DNA of 64,000 nt from Delftia tsuruhatensis NBRC 16741 (lineage in GTDB: Bacteria; Pseudomonadota; Gammaproteobacteria; Burkholderiales; Burkholderiaceae_C): positions 62,001 to 126,000 of the forward strand of contig NZ_BCTO01000021.1 in the NCBI RefSeq assembly GCF_001571325.1. The letters are read 5' to 3'. The position numbers were made by a program, and so were the translations under genes. Positions 53,243-61,569 of the stretch are shown piece after piece. The notes beneath the pieces were generated by a model. That model had not been told where the DNA came from. It did not search any database and saw only the letters and a list, made by a program, of their open reading frames with translations. How positions within the stretch are numbered: the stretch's first letter is position 1; the number at the start of each line of letters is the position of its first letter.

Positions 53243-53450
53243 CAGAAACCAACCGCAGTTTCAACAGCAGAGCCAACTCCCTCTATGCCTTGTGCATAAA
53301 GTTCGTCCTGGGCGTGGTTTTCATCGAGCATTGAAGTCAGGGCGTCCCCGGCCAACTGGGAGATGGCCGGTCGCGCTGTCGTGCTGCGCATCGAGCCGCC
53401 TTCGGCGTCTCGCCCCTATCGGGCTTCCATCGTTCCCTCGCGCTGCTCGA

Positions 53451-53466
53451 CTGACGCCTCCGGCCC
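53451..53466 (+). repeat. Element repeat family B, copy 3
   Basis: CTGACGCCTCCGGCCC, then a different insert, then TGCGCGCTTCGCTTGCCG as in copy 2. Confidence 0.7.
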
Positions 53467-53841
53467 GGCTTCCAGATCCGGGCCTGCGCGCTTCGCTTGC
53501 CGTGCGGTCGGCACACAAGGATGGCCGTTGCCTTGTTCAGCCGTCTTTCCTGACTCCATCACCTTGCTCGCGACTGTAGCCCGCGGCCATGTGCCGTCAA
53601 GGCGCGCAGGGCCGTGTCCTCGGCTGCGCCTGCGGGCCGCACCAACCCTGCGCTTGTCTCCTTGACGGCCCCCGTCCGCGCGCTCCTGACCGTCGCGGGC
53701 GATGAACTCAGGAAGGACGGTGGCAACAGGGCCAACCGGGTTCCTCGTGCCGACCGCACCGAACAGCCGAAAGGCTGGGCTCCGAATCTAGGAATCCGGT
53801 GTGCGGTTTTCTTCAACAGCCTTTTTGTTCAGGAGAACGAC

Positions 53842-54666
53842 ATGCTTGCAACCCGTTTTGCTTCCCACTCCCCCGCGCAGCGCAGCGAAACCCCTCTGTC
53901 CGATGACCAGATTCGCAAGGTGGCCCCGTCCATCTTCGCGGATGCCCCGCATGAGAGCCGTTCCGAGCGATACGCCTACATCCCCACGGCTGCCGTGTTG
54001 ACCGAGCTTCGAAAGGAAGGGTTTCAACCCTTCATGGTGTGCCAGACCCGCGTGCGCAACGAGGGCCGGCGCGAGCACACGAAACACATGCTGCGCCTGC
54101 GCCATGCCAACCAGATCAACGCTCGCGAAGCCAACGAAATCATCCTGCTGAACTCGCACGACGGCACGAGCAGCTATCAATTGCTGGGCGGCATGTTCCG
54201 CTTCGTGTGCAGCAATGGCCTTGTATGCGGCGACACCGTGGGCGATGTGCGCGTGCCCCACAAAGGCGACGTAGCCGGGCATGTCATCGAGGGAGCCTAT
54301 CAGGTGCTGGGTGGCTTCGAGCATGCGCAGGAATCGCGCGAATCCATGCAGGCCATCACGCTGGACGCCGGTGAATCGGAAGTGTTCGCCCGCGCCGCGC
54401 TGGCCCTCAAGTACGACGACCCGACCAAGCCCGCACCGATCTCGGAATCACAAATCCTGATGCCGCGCCGCTTCGACGACCGCCGCCCCGACCTGTGGAG
54501 CGTGTTCAACCGCACGCAGGAGAACTTGACCAAGGGCGGCCTGTCCGGGCGCAGCACCAACGGACGCCGCCAGCAGACCCGCCCCGTGCAGGGCATTGAT
54601 TCGGACATTCGCCTGAACCGCGCCCTGTGGCTGCTGGCCGATGGCATGCGTGCTCTCAAAGCCTGA
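53842..54666 (+). CDS. DUF932 domain protein
   Basis: A 274-residue soluble protein typical of plasmids and integrative elements. Visible conserved stretches are SERYAYIPTAAVLTELRKEGFQP, HTKHMLRLRH and GGMFRFVCSNGLVCGDTVGDVRVPH, followed by a C-terminal part with NRTQENLTKGGLSGR. The biochemical role of DUF932 is unknown. A CAGGAG site precedes the ATG. A weak hairpin and then parB follow on the same strand, 75 bases downstream. Confidence 0.85.
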   Translation: MLATRFASHSPAQRSETPLSDDQIRKVAPSIFADAPHESRSERYAYIPTAAVLTELRKEGFQPFMVCQTRVRNEGRREHTKHMLRLRHANQINAREANEIILLNSHDGTSSYQLLGGMFRFVCSNGLVCGDTVGDVRVPHKGDVAGHVIEGAYQVLGGFEHAQESRESMQAITLDAGESEVFARAALALKYDDPTKPAPISESQILMPRRFDDRRPDLWSVFNRTQENLTKGGLSGRSTNGRRQQTRPVQGIDSDIRLNRALWLLADGMRALKA

Positions 54667-54741
54667 CCCCCTCTGGCGCTTTTCCCGCCGGAGGGGCGGT
54701 TTCCCCTCCATTCCCTTGTTTCACTTGTTTGGAGATTCACC

Positions 54742-56793
54742 ATGAACGCCGTTACCACCACCACCGAAGCCCGCGCCGTCCAGACCGCAGCCAACAGCGC
54801 CGCGAACGTGCTGCAAGCCGCCGACCCGAGCAAGCACATGATCCTGGTGCCGCTGTCGCGTCTGGTGCTGCGCCCCACGGGCCGCAACGTGCGCAAGACC
54901 CCGCGCATGTCCATCCCTGAACTGGCCGCATCCATCCAGCGCGTGGGCCTGCTGCAAAACCTGATCGTGATTCCCGCCGCCGATGGCCTGCAATACGAGG
55001 TGGTGGCCGGTGGCCGTCGCCTCGCAGCTTTGAAGCTGCTGGCGAAGAAACACCGCATCGCCAAGGATTGGCAGGTGCCTTGCCTGCAAGTGGCCGATGG
55101 CACGGCCCGCACTGCCAGTCTCACCGAGAACGTGCAGCGTGAAGCCATGCACCCGGCTGACCAGTTCGAGGCGTTCGCCGCGCTGGTGGCCGAAGGCCGT
55201 CCCATCGAGGACATTGCAGCGGATTTCTCCGTCACGCCGCTGGTGGTGCAGCGCCGCTTGAAGCTGGCGAATGTCTCGCCGCGCCTGATGGAGGACTATC
55301 GCGCCGATGCCGTGAGCCTTGACCAACTGATGGCCCTGGCCGGGACGGATGACCACGCGGCACAGGAAGCCGCCTACTACGACGCCCCACAGTGGCAGCG
55401 TCACCCCTCGCACTTGCGCGAGCGTCTGACCGAGCGCGAGATTGACGCCTACCGGCATCCGCTGGTGCGCTTCGTTGGGTTGGACGCCTACGAGCAGGCG
55501 GGCGGTGGTATCCGGCGTGACCTGTTCGCGGAAGGAGATGCGGGCGTGTATCTGACCGACGCCGCACTGCTGGAACGGCTGGCGCAAGACAAGCTGACCG
55601 GCATCGCCGCCGAGGTGAAGGCCGAGGGCTGGGCTTGGGCCGATGCCACGCCGGGCATGACCCATGCCGACCTGCACGCCTTCCAGCGCGCCCCGAGGGA
55701 GCGGCGCGAACCCAACAAGCGCGAAGCGCAGCGCATCGAGAAGCTGCAAGCCAAGATGCAGGAGGTGGCCGAAGCGGTGGATGCCGCGATGGACGCCGAC
55801 GACGAGGACAAGGCCGATGCCTTGCAGGAGGAAGGCGAAGCCCTGAGCGAGCAGTTGCAGGCACTGGAAGAAGGCTTGCAGGGATACGGCGCGAATGTGA
55901 AGGCCGCAGCCGGTGCCATCGTCACCATCGACCGCAACGGCGAGGCCGTGATTCATCGAGGGCTGCTGCGCGAGGCCGAGGCGAAAGCCCTTCGCACGCT
56001 GGAGAAGTTGCGCCAAGGCTTTAGCGACCCGGACGCCGCGAACGATGACGAAGGCGAGGAAGACGTGCAGCCCAAGGCCGCAGCGATTTCCGACCGGCTG
56101 GCCCAACGCCTGAGCGCGCACCGCACGGCGGCGCTGCAAATCGAGGTAGCCCAGCATCCACAGGTGGCGCTGGCCGTGCTGGTGCATGGCATGGTGCAGA
56201 CCGTCTTTCAGGGCCGCTACTACGGCCACGATATGCCGCTGGGCGTGAGCCTGAAAATTCAAGACCGGCTGGAAGGCATGGCACCGGACTGGCCCGAGTC
56301 TCCCGCCGCCGTAGCGCTCCGCGAATCGCAGCAGACGTGGGGCGGCAAGTTGCCCGAGGACAGCGCCGCACTGTTCGCCGCGCTGCTGGCGATGGGGCAA
56401 GGCGAGTTGGTCAAGCTACTGGCCGTGTGCGTGGCATCCACGGTGGATGTGGTGACGCTGCGCGCCACGGCGCAGCAGCCGGGCGAAGAACTGGCGCAGG
56501 CCGTGGGCCTCGACATGGCCGCGTGGTGGCAACCGACTGCGGAAGGCTATTTCAAGCATGTCCCGAAGGCGGCCGTTCTGCAAGCCGTGGGCGAATTCGC
56601 GCCCGAGAGCGTCAACCGGCTGGCGAAGCTCAAGAAGGCCGACATTGCCCGCGAGGCCGAGCGGCTGGTGAACGGCAAGGGTTGGATGCCCGTCATTTTC
56701 AAGATGGATGGCGTGCCCGAGCAAGGCTCGCAGGACGGTGCGGAGGCAGTCACCACCGTGGCGGGTGAACCCGCCGAAGCGTTGGCCGCTTGA
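54742..56793 (+). CDS. parB: ParB/RepB/Spo0J-family partition protein, extended form
   Basis: A 683-residue protein, more than twice the length of a chromosomal ParB. The N-terminal ParB/sulfiredoxin-like domain (about 35-150) shows NVRKTPRMSIPELAASIQRVGLLQNLIV, EVVAGGRRLAALKLL and ASLTENVQREAMHPADQFEAF. A helix-turn-helix region follows (IEDIAADFSVTPLVVQRRLKLANV). The long remainder has an acidic coiled-coil part (about 330-380) and a conserved C-terminal half. ParA lies 6 kb further on, not adjacent. It may serve element maintenance or nucleic-acid processing rather than simple segregation. A perfect hairpin follows. Confidence 0.88.
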   Translation: MNAVTTTTEARAVQTAANSAANVLQAADPSKHMILVPLSRLVLRPTGRNVRKTPRMSIPELAASIQRVGLLQNLIVIPAADGLQYEVVAGGRRLAALKLLAKKHRIAKDWQVPCLQVADGTARTASLTENVQREAMHPADQFEAFAALVAEGRPIEDIAADFSVTPLVVQRRLKLANVSPRLMEDYRADAVSLDQLMALAGTDDHAAQEAAYYDAPQWQRHPSHLRERLTEREIDAYRHPLVRFVGLDAYEQAGGGIRRDLFAEGDAGVYLTDAALLERLAQDKLTGIAAEVKAEGWAWADATPGMTHADLHAFQRAPRERREPNKREAQRIEKLQAKMQEVAEAVDAAMDADDEDKADALQEEGEALSEQLQALEEGLQGYGANVKAAAGAIVTIDRNGEAVIHRGLLREAEAKALRTLEKLRQGFSDPDAANDDEGEEDVQPKAAAISDRLAQRLSAHRTAALQIEVAQHPQVALAVLVHGMVQTVFQGRYYGHDMPLGVSLKIQDRLEGMAPDWPESPAAVALRESQQTWGGKLPEDSAALFAALLAMGQGELVKLLAVCVASTVDVVTLRATAQQPGEELAQAVGLDMAAWWQPTAEGYFKHVPKAAVLQAVGEFAPESVNRLAKLKKADIAREAERLVNGKGWMPVIFKMDGVPEQGSQDGAEAVTTVAGEPAEALAA

Positions 56794-56807
56794 CCCGTGC
56801 CGAAGGC

Positions 56808-56835
56808 AAGCGCCCCGGCCTAAACCGGGGCGCTT
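56808..56835 (+). terminator. Hairpin after parB
   Basis: Perfect 11-bp stem AAGCGCCCCGG/CCGGGGCGCTT with a 6-base loop, 14 bases past the parB stop. There is no T-run, so it may act as an mRNA stabiliser instead. Confidence 0.6.
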
Positions 56836-56855
56836 CGCTGCAAGGAGAAATTCCC

Positions 56856-57065
56856 ATGACCCGCACCACCACCAGCCACCCGCGCATGGCGGCGATCTAC
56901 GCTCCCGGCACGGTGCGCGCCCGCCGCTGGCACGGCGATGGCGACGTGCGCGGCTACCGCCCGCCCTCGGGTTGGACGGCCCATGCCGACCTCACCGACA
57001 TTCACCCCATCACGGGCCGCGCCTTGCAGCGCGCCGTGTGGTGGATCATCGAAACCAAGGAATGA
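56856..57065 (+). CDS. Small conserved element protein
   Basis: A 69-residue basic protein beginning MTRTTTSHPRMAAIYAPGTVR and containing WHGDGDVRGYRPPSGWTAHADLTDIHPITGRALQRAVWWIIETKE. I do not recognise a family. A GGAGA site precedes the ATG. It sits between parB and a strong hairpin, so it may be transcribed with parB. Confidence 0.7.
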   Translation: MTRTTTSHPRMAAIYAPGTVRARRWHGDGDVRGYRPPSGWTAHADLTDIHPITGRALQRAVWWIIETKE

Positions 57066-57071
57066 CGCCAG

Positions 57072-57104
57072 CACCGGCCCCAGCGTTTCGCGCTGGGGCC
57101 GGTG
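57072..57104. terminator. Perfect 14-bp hairpin between convergent genes
   Basis: CACCGGCCCCAGCG and CGCTGGGGCCGGTG enclose a TTTCG loop. It lies 7 bases after the small element gene and 91 bases beyond the GNAT stop, and may terminate both directions. No T-run follows. Confidence 0.65.
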
Positions 57105-57194
57105 GATTCAAAAATCCGGGCACGGCAGTGGCCGCGCCCGGTGTTGAATCCGAACAGCCCATCAAGAACACCACGCCGCCGCCTTCGTTGGCAC

Positions 57195-57713
57195 TCAGGC
57201 GGCGGCGTTGAAGGCATCGCTGTACTGCGCGATGCCTTCGGGCATTGGCCCGTGGAAGGCCAGTGCCATGAAATAACCGGGCGGCACGCCCGGCAGTTGC
57301 AGGCCCGCATGGGCCTGAAAGCCAAAGCGCGCGTAGTACGTGGGTTCTCCCAAGAGCACGCAGCCTGCGGCCTGCATGTCCCGCAGTTCGGCCAGCGCCT
57401 GTTCCATCAGGCCCGCGCCGATGCCTTGTCCTTGCTTTTGCGGTAGCACGGAGATCGGCCCCAGGCCGTACCAGCCTTTGGCCTTGTGGCGGTGGCCGTC
57501 GGTGATGGCCACGGGCGACAGTGCGACGTGGCCGATGACCTGGCCATGTTCTTCGGCCACGATGGAAAGCGCCAATTCGTTAGCGTCGCGCAATGCACGC
57601 ACGATGAATTGCTCCGTGTGGCTGGTGTGTGGTGCATTGGCGAAGGCGGCAATGGTCACGGCCTCGATGGCCGCGATGTCGTCCGGGGTTTCGTGTCGGA
57701 GCTGGATGGTCAT
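57195..57713 (-). CDS. GNAT family N-acetyltransferase (YhbS-like)
   Basis: A 172-residue acetyl-CoA-dependent acetyltransferase. Conserved features are ETPDDIAAIEAVTIAAFANAPH at the N-terminus, motif A GPISVLPQKQGQGIGAGLMEQAL, and the later GEPTYYARFGFQ. These match the YhbS group. The substrate cannot be read; antibiotic or toxin modification is possible but unproven. It is on the opposite strand to the rest of the element and so is likely an independent cargo insertion. The ATG at 57713 fits the family start. Confidence 0.88.
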   Translation of the reverse strand: MTIQLRHETPDDIAAIEAVTIAAFANAPHTSHTEQFIVRALRDANELALSIVAEEHGQVIGHVALSPVAITDGHRHKAKGWYGLGPISVLPQKQGQGIGAGLMEQALAELRDMQAAGCVLLGEPTYYARFGFQAHAGLQLPGVPPGYFMALAFHGPMPEGIAQYSDAFNAAA

Positions 57714-58521
57714 GGTGTTCTGCGTTCCCTTCTCAGAATATAGAACGGCCTGGGCGTGTCGGCGCATAGCGCCGCCGGGCTCTCGGGCTGCGCCCCGTGC
57801 CGACTTCGCTGTCACGGCCATTCGGCTTTGATCCCTCACGCCTTCGCGCCTGCGGCGCTGCGCGCTGTGCTTGCCTCCAGGGGAAAGCCCTACGGGCTAT
57901 CCCCGCCGCGCGGGCTTGGCGCCCCTCGATACCGTCGAACCGGCTGCGCCGGATCGGCCCGGCCAGCGTCCCGCCGCATGTGCAGTGCTCGGTGGGTGCG
58001 CCGTGGCTTGCTGCGGCAAGTTGTGCGAATACGTGCCGTCCTCAACGCTGGCGGTTCTCGCCCATCACGTCACGAAGGACGGTTCACGGACATCCCGCCC
58101 GGCATCGCTATGGAGCTTCTGCGCCACGCCCGAAGACCGGCGCCGCAAGGTGCGGCAGGGGCGTTCTCGCTTGTCGTCGGGTGGTTGACCTGGCCTACGT
58201 CAGTGGGCGAGCCGGTGCAGCCTTCGTTCGGGGATGCCGAGCCGGCCTGTCTCCTTTCGATGCGGTTCGGCCCAAGGCGTCCTTGTGTTGTTGTGAATCC
58301 TGGCGGTGGCGCGGCTGCGCCTCGGGCTTCATGGCTGCAACCGTCCGGCGAAAACAATTTCCCCTCTGCTGCGCAGATTCCTCGCGGGCCAAATTCTTTT
58401 CGCCTCCCGGCTCTCCACTGCGTTGCGACCGCAAGCGGTGCAGCCCGCCCGTCCCCCGCCGGCCGGATCACAACAAGGACGCGATGGGCGCGAACCTTGT
58501 TCCACCAAAAGGAGATCCATC
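57714..58521. other. Non-coding gap of about 800 bases with family A repeat
   Basis: A long open frame (57756-58949) crosses this gap and the DUF736 gene but shows no motif and begins in the repeat. It carries a family A repeat at about 57788-57960. The last 20 bases include AAAGGAG for DUF736. Confidence 0.6.
57788..57960 (+). repeat. Element repeat family A, copy 2
   Basis: The CGTGCCGACTTCGCTGTCAC and CGGCCATTCGGCTTTGATCC lead-in is followed by the same blocks as copy 1, with the AAAGCCCTACGGGCTATCCC variant. The lead-in is shared with copy 3 and, in shorter form, with 47290-47320. Confidence 0.8.
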
Positions 58522-58842
58522 ATGGCCAACATCGGCAGCTTCACCGCAGACAAAGACGGCTACACCGGCACGCTTCGCACCCTGACGCTCAACGTCAAGG
58601 TCAAGCTGGTGCCCAACGACAAGGGCGACAACGAGAAGGCCCCGGACTTTCGCCTGCAGGCCGCCAGCCACGACATCGGCGCGGCATGGAAGAAGACCAG
58701 CGAGGCCGGGCGGGAATACATCTCCGTGACCCTCGACGATCCTTCATTCCCGGCCACGGTCTATGCCCGCCTGATCGAAGGCGAAGGCGAGGACGGGACA
58801 CACGACCTGATCTGGTCGCGCAGCAAGCCCCAAGCGGCGTGA
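58522..58842 (+). CDS. DUF736 family protein
   Basis: A 106-residue protein beginning [20 protein letters not shown], with the conserved [45 protein letters not shown]. This is the full-length DUF736 family, common in plasmids and conjugative elements, of unknown function. AAAGGAGATC precedes the ATG. The frame extends upstream but only through repeat sequence. A perfect hairpin follows 8 bases after the stop. Confidence 0.92.
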   Translation: MANIGSFTADKDGYTGTLRTLTLNVKVKLVPNDKGDNEKAPDFRLQAASHDIGAAWKKTSEAGREYISVTLDDPSFPATVYARLIEGEGEDGTHDLIWSRSKPQAA

Positions 58843-58850
58843 CGGCTGCC

Positions 58851-58878
58851 AGCGCCCCGCCCATTGCGGCGGGGCGCT
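58851..58878 (+). terminator. Hairpin after DUF736 gene
   Basis: Perfect 11-bp stem AGCGCCCCGCC/GGCGGGGCGCT with a 6-base loop and no T-run. It resembles the hairpins after parB and the small element gene. Confidence 0.65.
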
Positions 58879-59021
58879 GTGCTGCTTTCGCGGCACTTCA
58901 AGGAGGCGACACCACCGCCTGGGCTGCGCCGTGTCGAGTTGCTTCCTGAACGTTGCAGCCTTCGGTTTGCAAGAACGGCCGGGCGTGTCGGTGCCGTGCA
59001 CCGCCGGGCTTTACGGGCTGC

Positions 59022-59190
59022 GCCCCGTGCCGACTTCGCCGTCACGGCCATCCGGCTCCAATCCCTCACGCCTTCGCGCCTGCGGCGCTGCGCGCTGCGC
59101 TTGCCTCCGGGGGAAAGCCCTGCGGCCTATCCCCGCCGCGCGATGCTTGGCGCCCCTGCAATCCCCCGAACCGGCAGCGCCGGATCGGCC
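59022..59190 (+). repeat. Element repeat family A, copy 3
   Basis: CGTGCCGACTTCGCCGTCAC, CGGCCATCCGGCTCCAATCC, CGCCTGCGGCGCTGCGCGCT, GGGGAAAGCCCTGCGGCCTA and TCCCCGCCGCGCGATGCTTG. The order and spacing match copies 1 and 2. Confidence 0.82.
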
Positions 59191-59209
59191 ACGCCAGCGA
59201 CGTCGCACG

Positions 59210-59503
59210 CTATGGCGTGTCACTCTTCTTCGCCACAGTCTCCAACTCCTGGCGCACCTGCACCAGAAGCTGATCGACCTGCTGCAGATCGTCGCCGGCA
59301 TAGGCCAGCGTCAGCAGCGTGAGCGGGTGCACCTCCATGACCTCGCACAGCTCGGCCAGCTTGTTCAAGGTGGGGCTTTTGAGGTCGCGCTCCAGCGTGC
59401 TCATGTAGGTGCGGCTGGACACGTCGGAGAACGCCTCCTGGCTCAATCCACGCGCTTTCCTGATGGTCTTTAGTGCCTCCGACAATGTATGTTTCGCTGC
59501 CAA
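59210..59503 (-). CDS. XRE-family helix-turn-helix regulator
   Basis: A 97-residue DNA-binding protein. Helix-turn-helix: LSEALKTIRKARGLSQEAFSDVSSRTYMSTLERDLKSPTLNKLAELCEVMEVHPLTLL. The start is a TTG at 59503, with a GGGGAG ribosome-binding site; no ATG gives a full HTH. Opposite strand to the element backbone, divergent from the DUF2958 gene, with a CTATAG repeat between. It probably controls one or both promoters. Confidence 0.8.
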   Translation of the reverse strand: MAAKHTLSEALKTIRKARGLSQEAFSDVSSRTYMSTLERDLKSPTLNKLAELCEVMEVHPLTLLTLAYAGDDLQQVDQLLVQVRQELETVAKKSDTP

Positions 59504-59545
59504 CCCTGGATCTCCCCAAAATCCAAGATGACAGCCGATTGCGCC

Positions 59546-59566
59546 CTATAGGACTACAATCTATAG
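59546..59566. promoter_or_regulatory. CTATAG inverted repeat, candidate operator/promoter
   Basis: CTATAG (59546-59551) and CTATAG (59561-59566) are 9 bases apart, in the divergent gap of the XRE regulator and DUF2958 gene. A plus-strand promoter TTGCGC-N17-TATAGT overlaps the second copy, so regulator binding would block it. Confidence 0.5.
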
Positions 59567-59726
59567 TGTTCAACCATGCCCGCCTGCCGCTTTCGTGCTT
59601 TTACGGAAATCCGTATCTGCGGCTTCTCACAGAAGCGCAAAGCCGCGTCCGTGCCTTTCCACAAACCCGCCAATGCGGTTTTGCGCTTTCACGCTTCGGC
59701 GGTTTTGTGCGAATGAGGGGACGCTC

Positions 59727-60074
59727 ATGAACCAGCTCATCACCGAGGACGAGCGCAGGCTGTTGCTGGAACACGGCCAGGCCCGCGCCGCTGGCCGGGT
59801 CATCGACCCGCTGCCCGTGGTGCGGCTGTTCACGCCGGATGCACACGCCACCTGGCTGCTGGTGTCGCTCGACCCCGCCGACGGCGATACGGCCCATGGC
59901 CTGATCGACTTGGGGATCGGCATGCCCGAGCTGGGCAAAATCAAGCTGTCCGATCTCGCATCCATCGTCGGGCCGAGCAAACAGCCCGTGATGCGGGACC
60001 GGTATTTCCGGGCGGTGCGCCCGTTGTCGGAGTACCTACGGCTGGCCCAGGAGAACGGCTCCATCCTCGATTGA
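59727..60074 (+). CDS. DUF2958 domain protein
   Basis: A 115-residue protein: MNQLITEDERRLLLEHGQAR, VIDPLPVVRLFTPDAHATWLLVSLDPADGDTAHGLIDLGIG, ELGKIKLSDLASI and RDRYFRAVRPLSEYL. This is the DUF2958 family, always seen in plasmids and integrative elements; function unknown. The ATG at 59727 has an AGGGGA site. Confidence 0.9.
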   Translation: MNQLITEDERRLLLEHGQARAAGRVIDPLPVVRLFTPDAHATWLLVSLDPADGDTAHGLIDLGIGMPELGKIKLSDLASIVGPSKQPVMRDRYFRAVRPLSEYLRLAQENGSILD

Positions 60075-60419
60075 GCCGTTCGCGCCCAGGCCAAGCCGGG
60101 CGCATTGAGACTCTTTCGGTCTTGCCCCGGACCCGTCCGGCCTTAGTCCGCACTATTGCAACAAATCGGTGCCATCGTGACGCAAACGGTCATGATGCCG
60201 GCCGTGGCATCGGGCACGGTGGATATCGCAGGAGGCGCGTATGTCCTCGCGTGCCACCGTCGCATTCAGACGATCCATGCAACCCATCCGATGCATTTCG
60301 TCTTGACACGCAAGTTACTAATCTACCAGCTTATTCACGATTGGATGCTGGTTCGACGCGGTGAAGTTTGCATGTGAAATCTGTGACGGCAGTCCTGCGG
60401 TTATATGGGAGCTTGCGTC
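60075..60419. other. Non-coding gap upstream of the DUF2285 gene
   Basis: It contains a 6-bp hairpin GCGCCC/GGGCGC just after DUF2958 (about 60081-60101) and a consensus -35 TTGACA at 60303-60308 with only a weak -10. A 73-codon frame with a TTG start (60156-60377) has no motif and no ribosome-binding site and is not called. Confidence 0.5.
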
Positions 60420-61169
60420 ATGGCCGAGCTGCGCCACTTCGCGCCCTGGTATCCGACTGCCGCCTACCTCTACGTCCTGTGCCTGGACACGCTCGCACTG
60501 GCCTGGGAGTACCTGCGCCGCCATCCCGACTACCGGATCGACTGGCTGCGCCGTGCGCGCCGCCCCGACGCTGCGCATCATTGGGGCTTGCGTTTGTTGG
60601 AAGACCCGACCCTGGATGCGCGTGACGCGCATCCTGCCTGGCTCCCCGGCCATGAGGCCGTGGTGCAGCTTCACCCGGATGCCGACCCGCCTCCGGAGGC
60701 CACCGCCTTCGCGTTCTGGCGCATCCCCGGCCACAAGCAGCTGCTGCACGACGGCAAGGGTCTGGCGCTGATCGCGCGCAGCCCCGGCCTTTGCCAGCGC
60801 TATGCGCTGGCGCCTGGCCTCGAGGACGGCATGGCGGTGGCTTACGCCCACCGCGATCGCAGCACCACGCACGCACCCGACACACCTACGCCCATGGCGC
60901 GGCCCCGGCCACCGCCTGCGGCGCTGCTGGAGCTGCACACCCTGCAGGCGCTCGACGCCACCCTGGCGGGCGCGTCCTTGCGCGACGTGGCCGAGGGCTT
61001 GTTCGGTGCGGACGCCGCGGCCGGCTGGTACAGCGACGGCGGCCTGCGCTCCAAGGTGCGCCGCCTGGTGCGGCGCGGCGATGCGCTGATGCGCGGCGGC
61101 TATCGCCGCCTAGCACAGCTCCCGCCGCTTGAGAAGGGTCGTTTTGAAGAGGACGCAAAACGACCCTGA
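60420..61169 (+). CDS. DUF2285 domain protein with transcriptional-regulator-like N-terminus
   Basis: A 249-residue protein. The N-terminal part (PTAAYLYVLCLDTLALAWEYLRRHPDYRIDWL) matches the small domain found in integrative-element regulators. The C-terminal DUF2285 domain (about 175-235) reads ALLELHTLQALDATLAGASLRDVAEGLFG, then SDGGLRSKVRRLVRRGDALMRGGYRRL, which looks like a helix-turn-helix. It precedes the AlpA-like and repA genes and may regulate them; this is inferred. The ATG at 60420 has GGGAG upstream. Confidence 0.88.
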   Translation: MAELRHFAPWYPTAAYLYVLCLDTLALAWEYLRRHPDYRIDWLRRARRPDAAHHWGLRLLEDPTLDARDAHPAWLPGHEAVVQLHPDADPPPEATAFAFWRIPGHKQLLHDGKGLALIARSPGLCQRYALAPGLEDGMAVAYAHRDRSTTHAPDTPTPMARPRPPPAALLELHTLQALDATLAGASLRDVAEGLFGADAAAGWYSDGGLRSKVRRLVRRGDALMRGGYRRLAQLPPLEKGRFEEDAKRP

Positions 61170-61252
61170 GCAGGATCGCTTCGTTTTCTGAGACTGCCTC
61201 CATCCGGTTGCGCTGTGTGGCCGGAGCCCTGCAACCGATGGAGGTTCTCACC

Positions 61253-61543
61253 ATGCGTCCTGCTCCCTTGCGGCCTACCGCCGCACCCGCAGCTACCCCG
61301 GCCACTGCTGCACAGCCGCAACGTTATCTCACCAACGACGAGGCTGCCGAGTACCTGCGGCTGTCGCCGCGCACGCTGGAAAAGCAGCGCGTGCTGGGTG
61401 GCGGCCCCAAGTTCCGCAAGTTCGGCCGCCGCGTCATGTACGCAGTGGCCGACCTCGATGCCTGGGCCGCCGAGCGCAGCTTCGAGAGCACGTCCGATCC
61501 CGAATACGCCGAGCAGCACTCGGCGGACAGCCGTGCGCGCTGA
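61253..61543 (+). CDS. AlpA-like/excisionase-type helix-turn-helix protein
   Basis: A 96-residue protein with a Pro/Ala-rich N-terminus, then RYLTNDEAAEYLRLSPRTLEKQRVLGGGPKFRKFGRRVMYAVADLDAWAAERSF. This is the MerR-like HTH_17 fold used by excisionases and replication regulators. A GGAGGTT site fits the ATG at 61253. It is 26 bases before repA and may help its regulation or element excision. Confidence 0.88.
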   Translation: MRPAPLRPTAAPAATPATAAQPQRYLTNDEAAEYLRLSPRTLEKQRVLGGGPKFRKFGRRVMYAVADLDAWAAERSFESTSDPEYAEQHSADSRAR

Positions 61544-61569
61544 TCACTGGCGCGCGGGTGGCCTTCGCC

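Larger units (their letters stand above)
53049..53841. other. Non-coding gap of about 790 bases with repeats
   Basis: It holds a terminator at 53066-53103, a family A repeat at 53113-53242 and a family B core at 53451-53466. Two or three short open frames are GC-driven and share no start or motif. The segment just before 53842 carries a CAGGAG site for the DUF932 gene. Confidence 0.6.
58843..59209. other. Non-coding gap with hairpin and family A repeat
   Basis: About 370 bases between DUF736 and the convergent XRE gene. It contains the hairpin at 58851-58878 and the family A repeat from about 59022. No gene is supported. Confidence 0.6.

Noticed and set aside
54721..56400. 559-codon minus-strand frame opposite parB
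   Set aside because: It is antisense to a recognisable ParB, with no motif and no ribosome-binding site.
57756..58949. 397-codon frame through the gap and the DUF736 gene
   Set aside because: It begins in repeat DNA and overlaps DUF736 in another frame; the composition reflects GC-rich repeats.
60156..60377. 73-codon frame before the DUF2285 gene
   Set aside because: TTG start, no ribosome-binding site, no motif.
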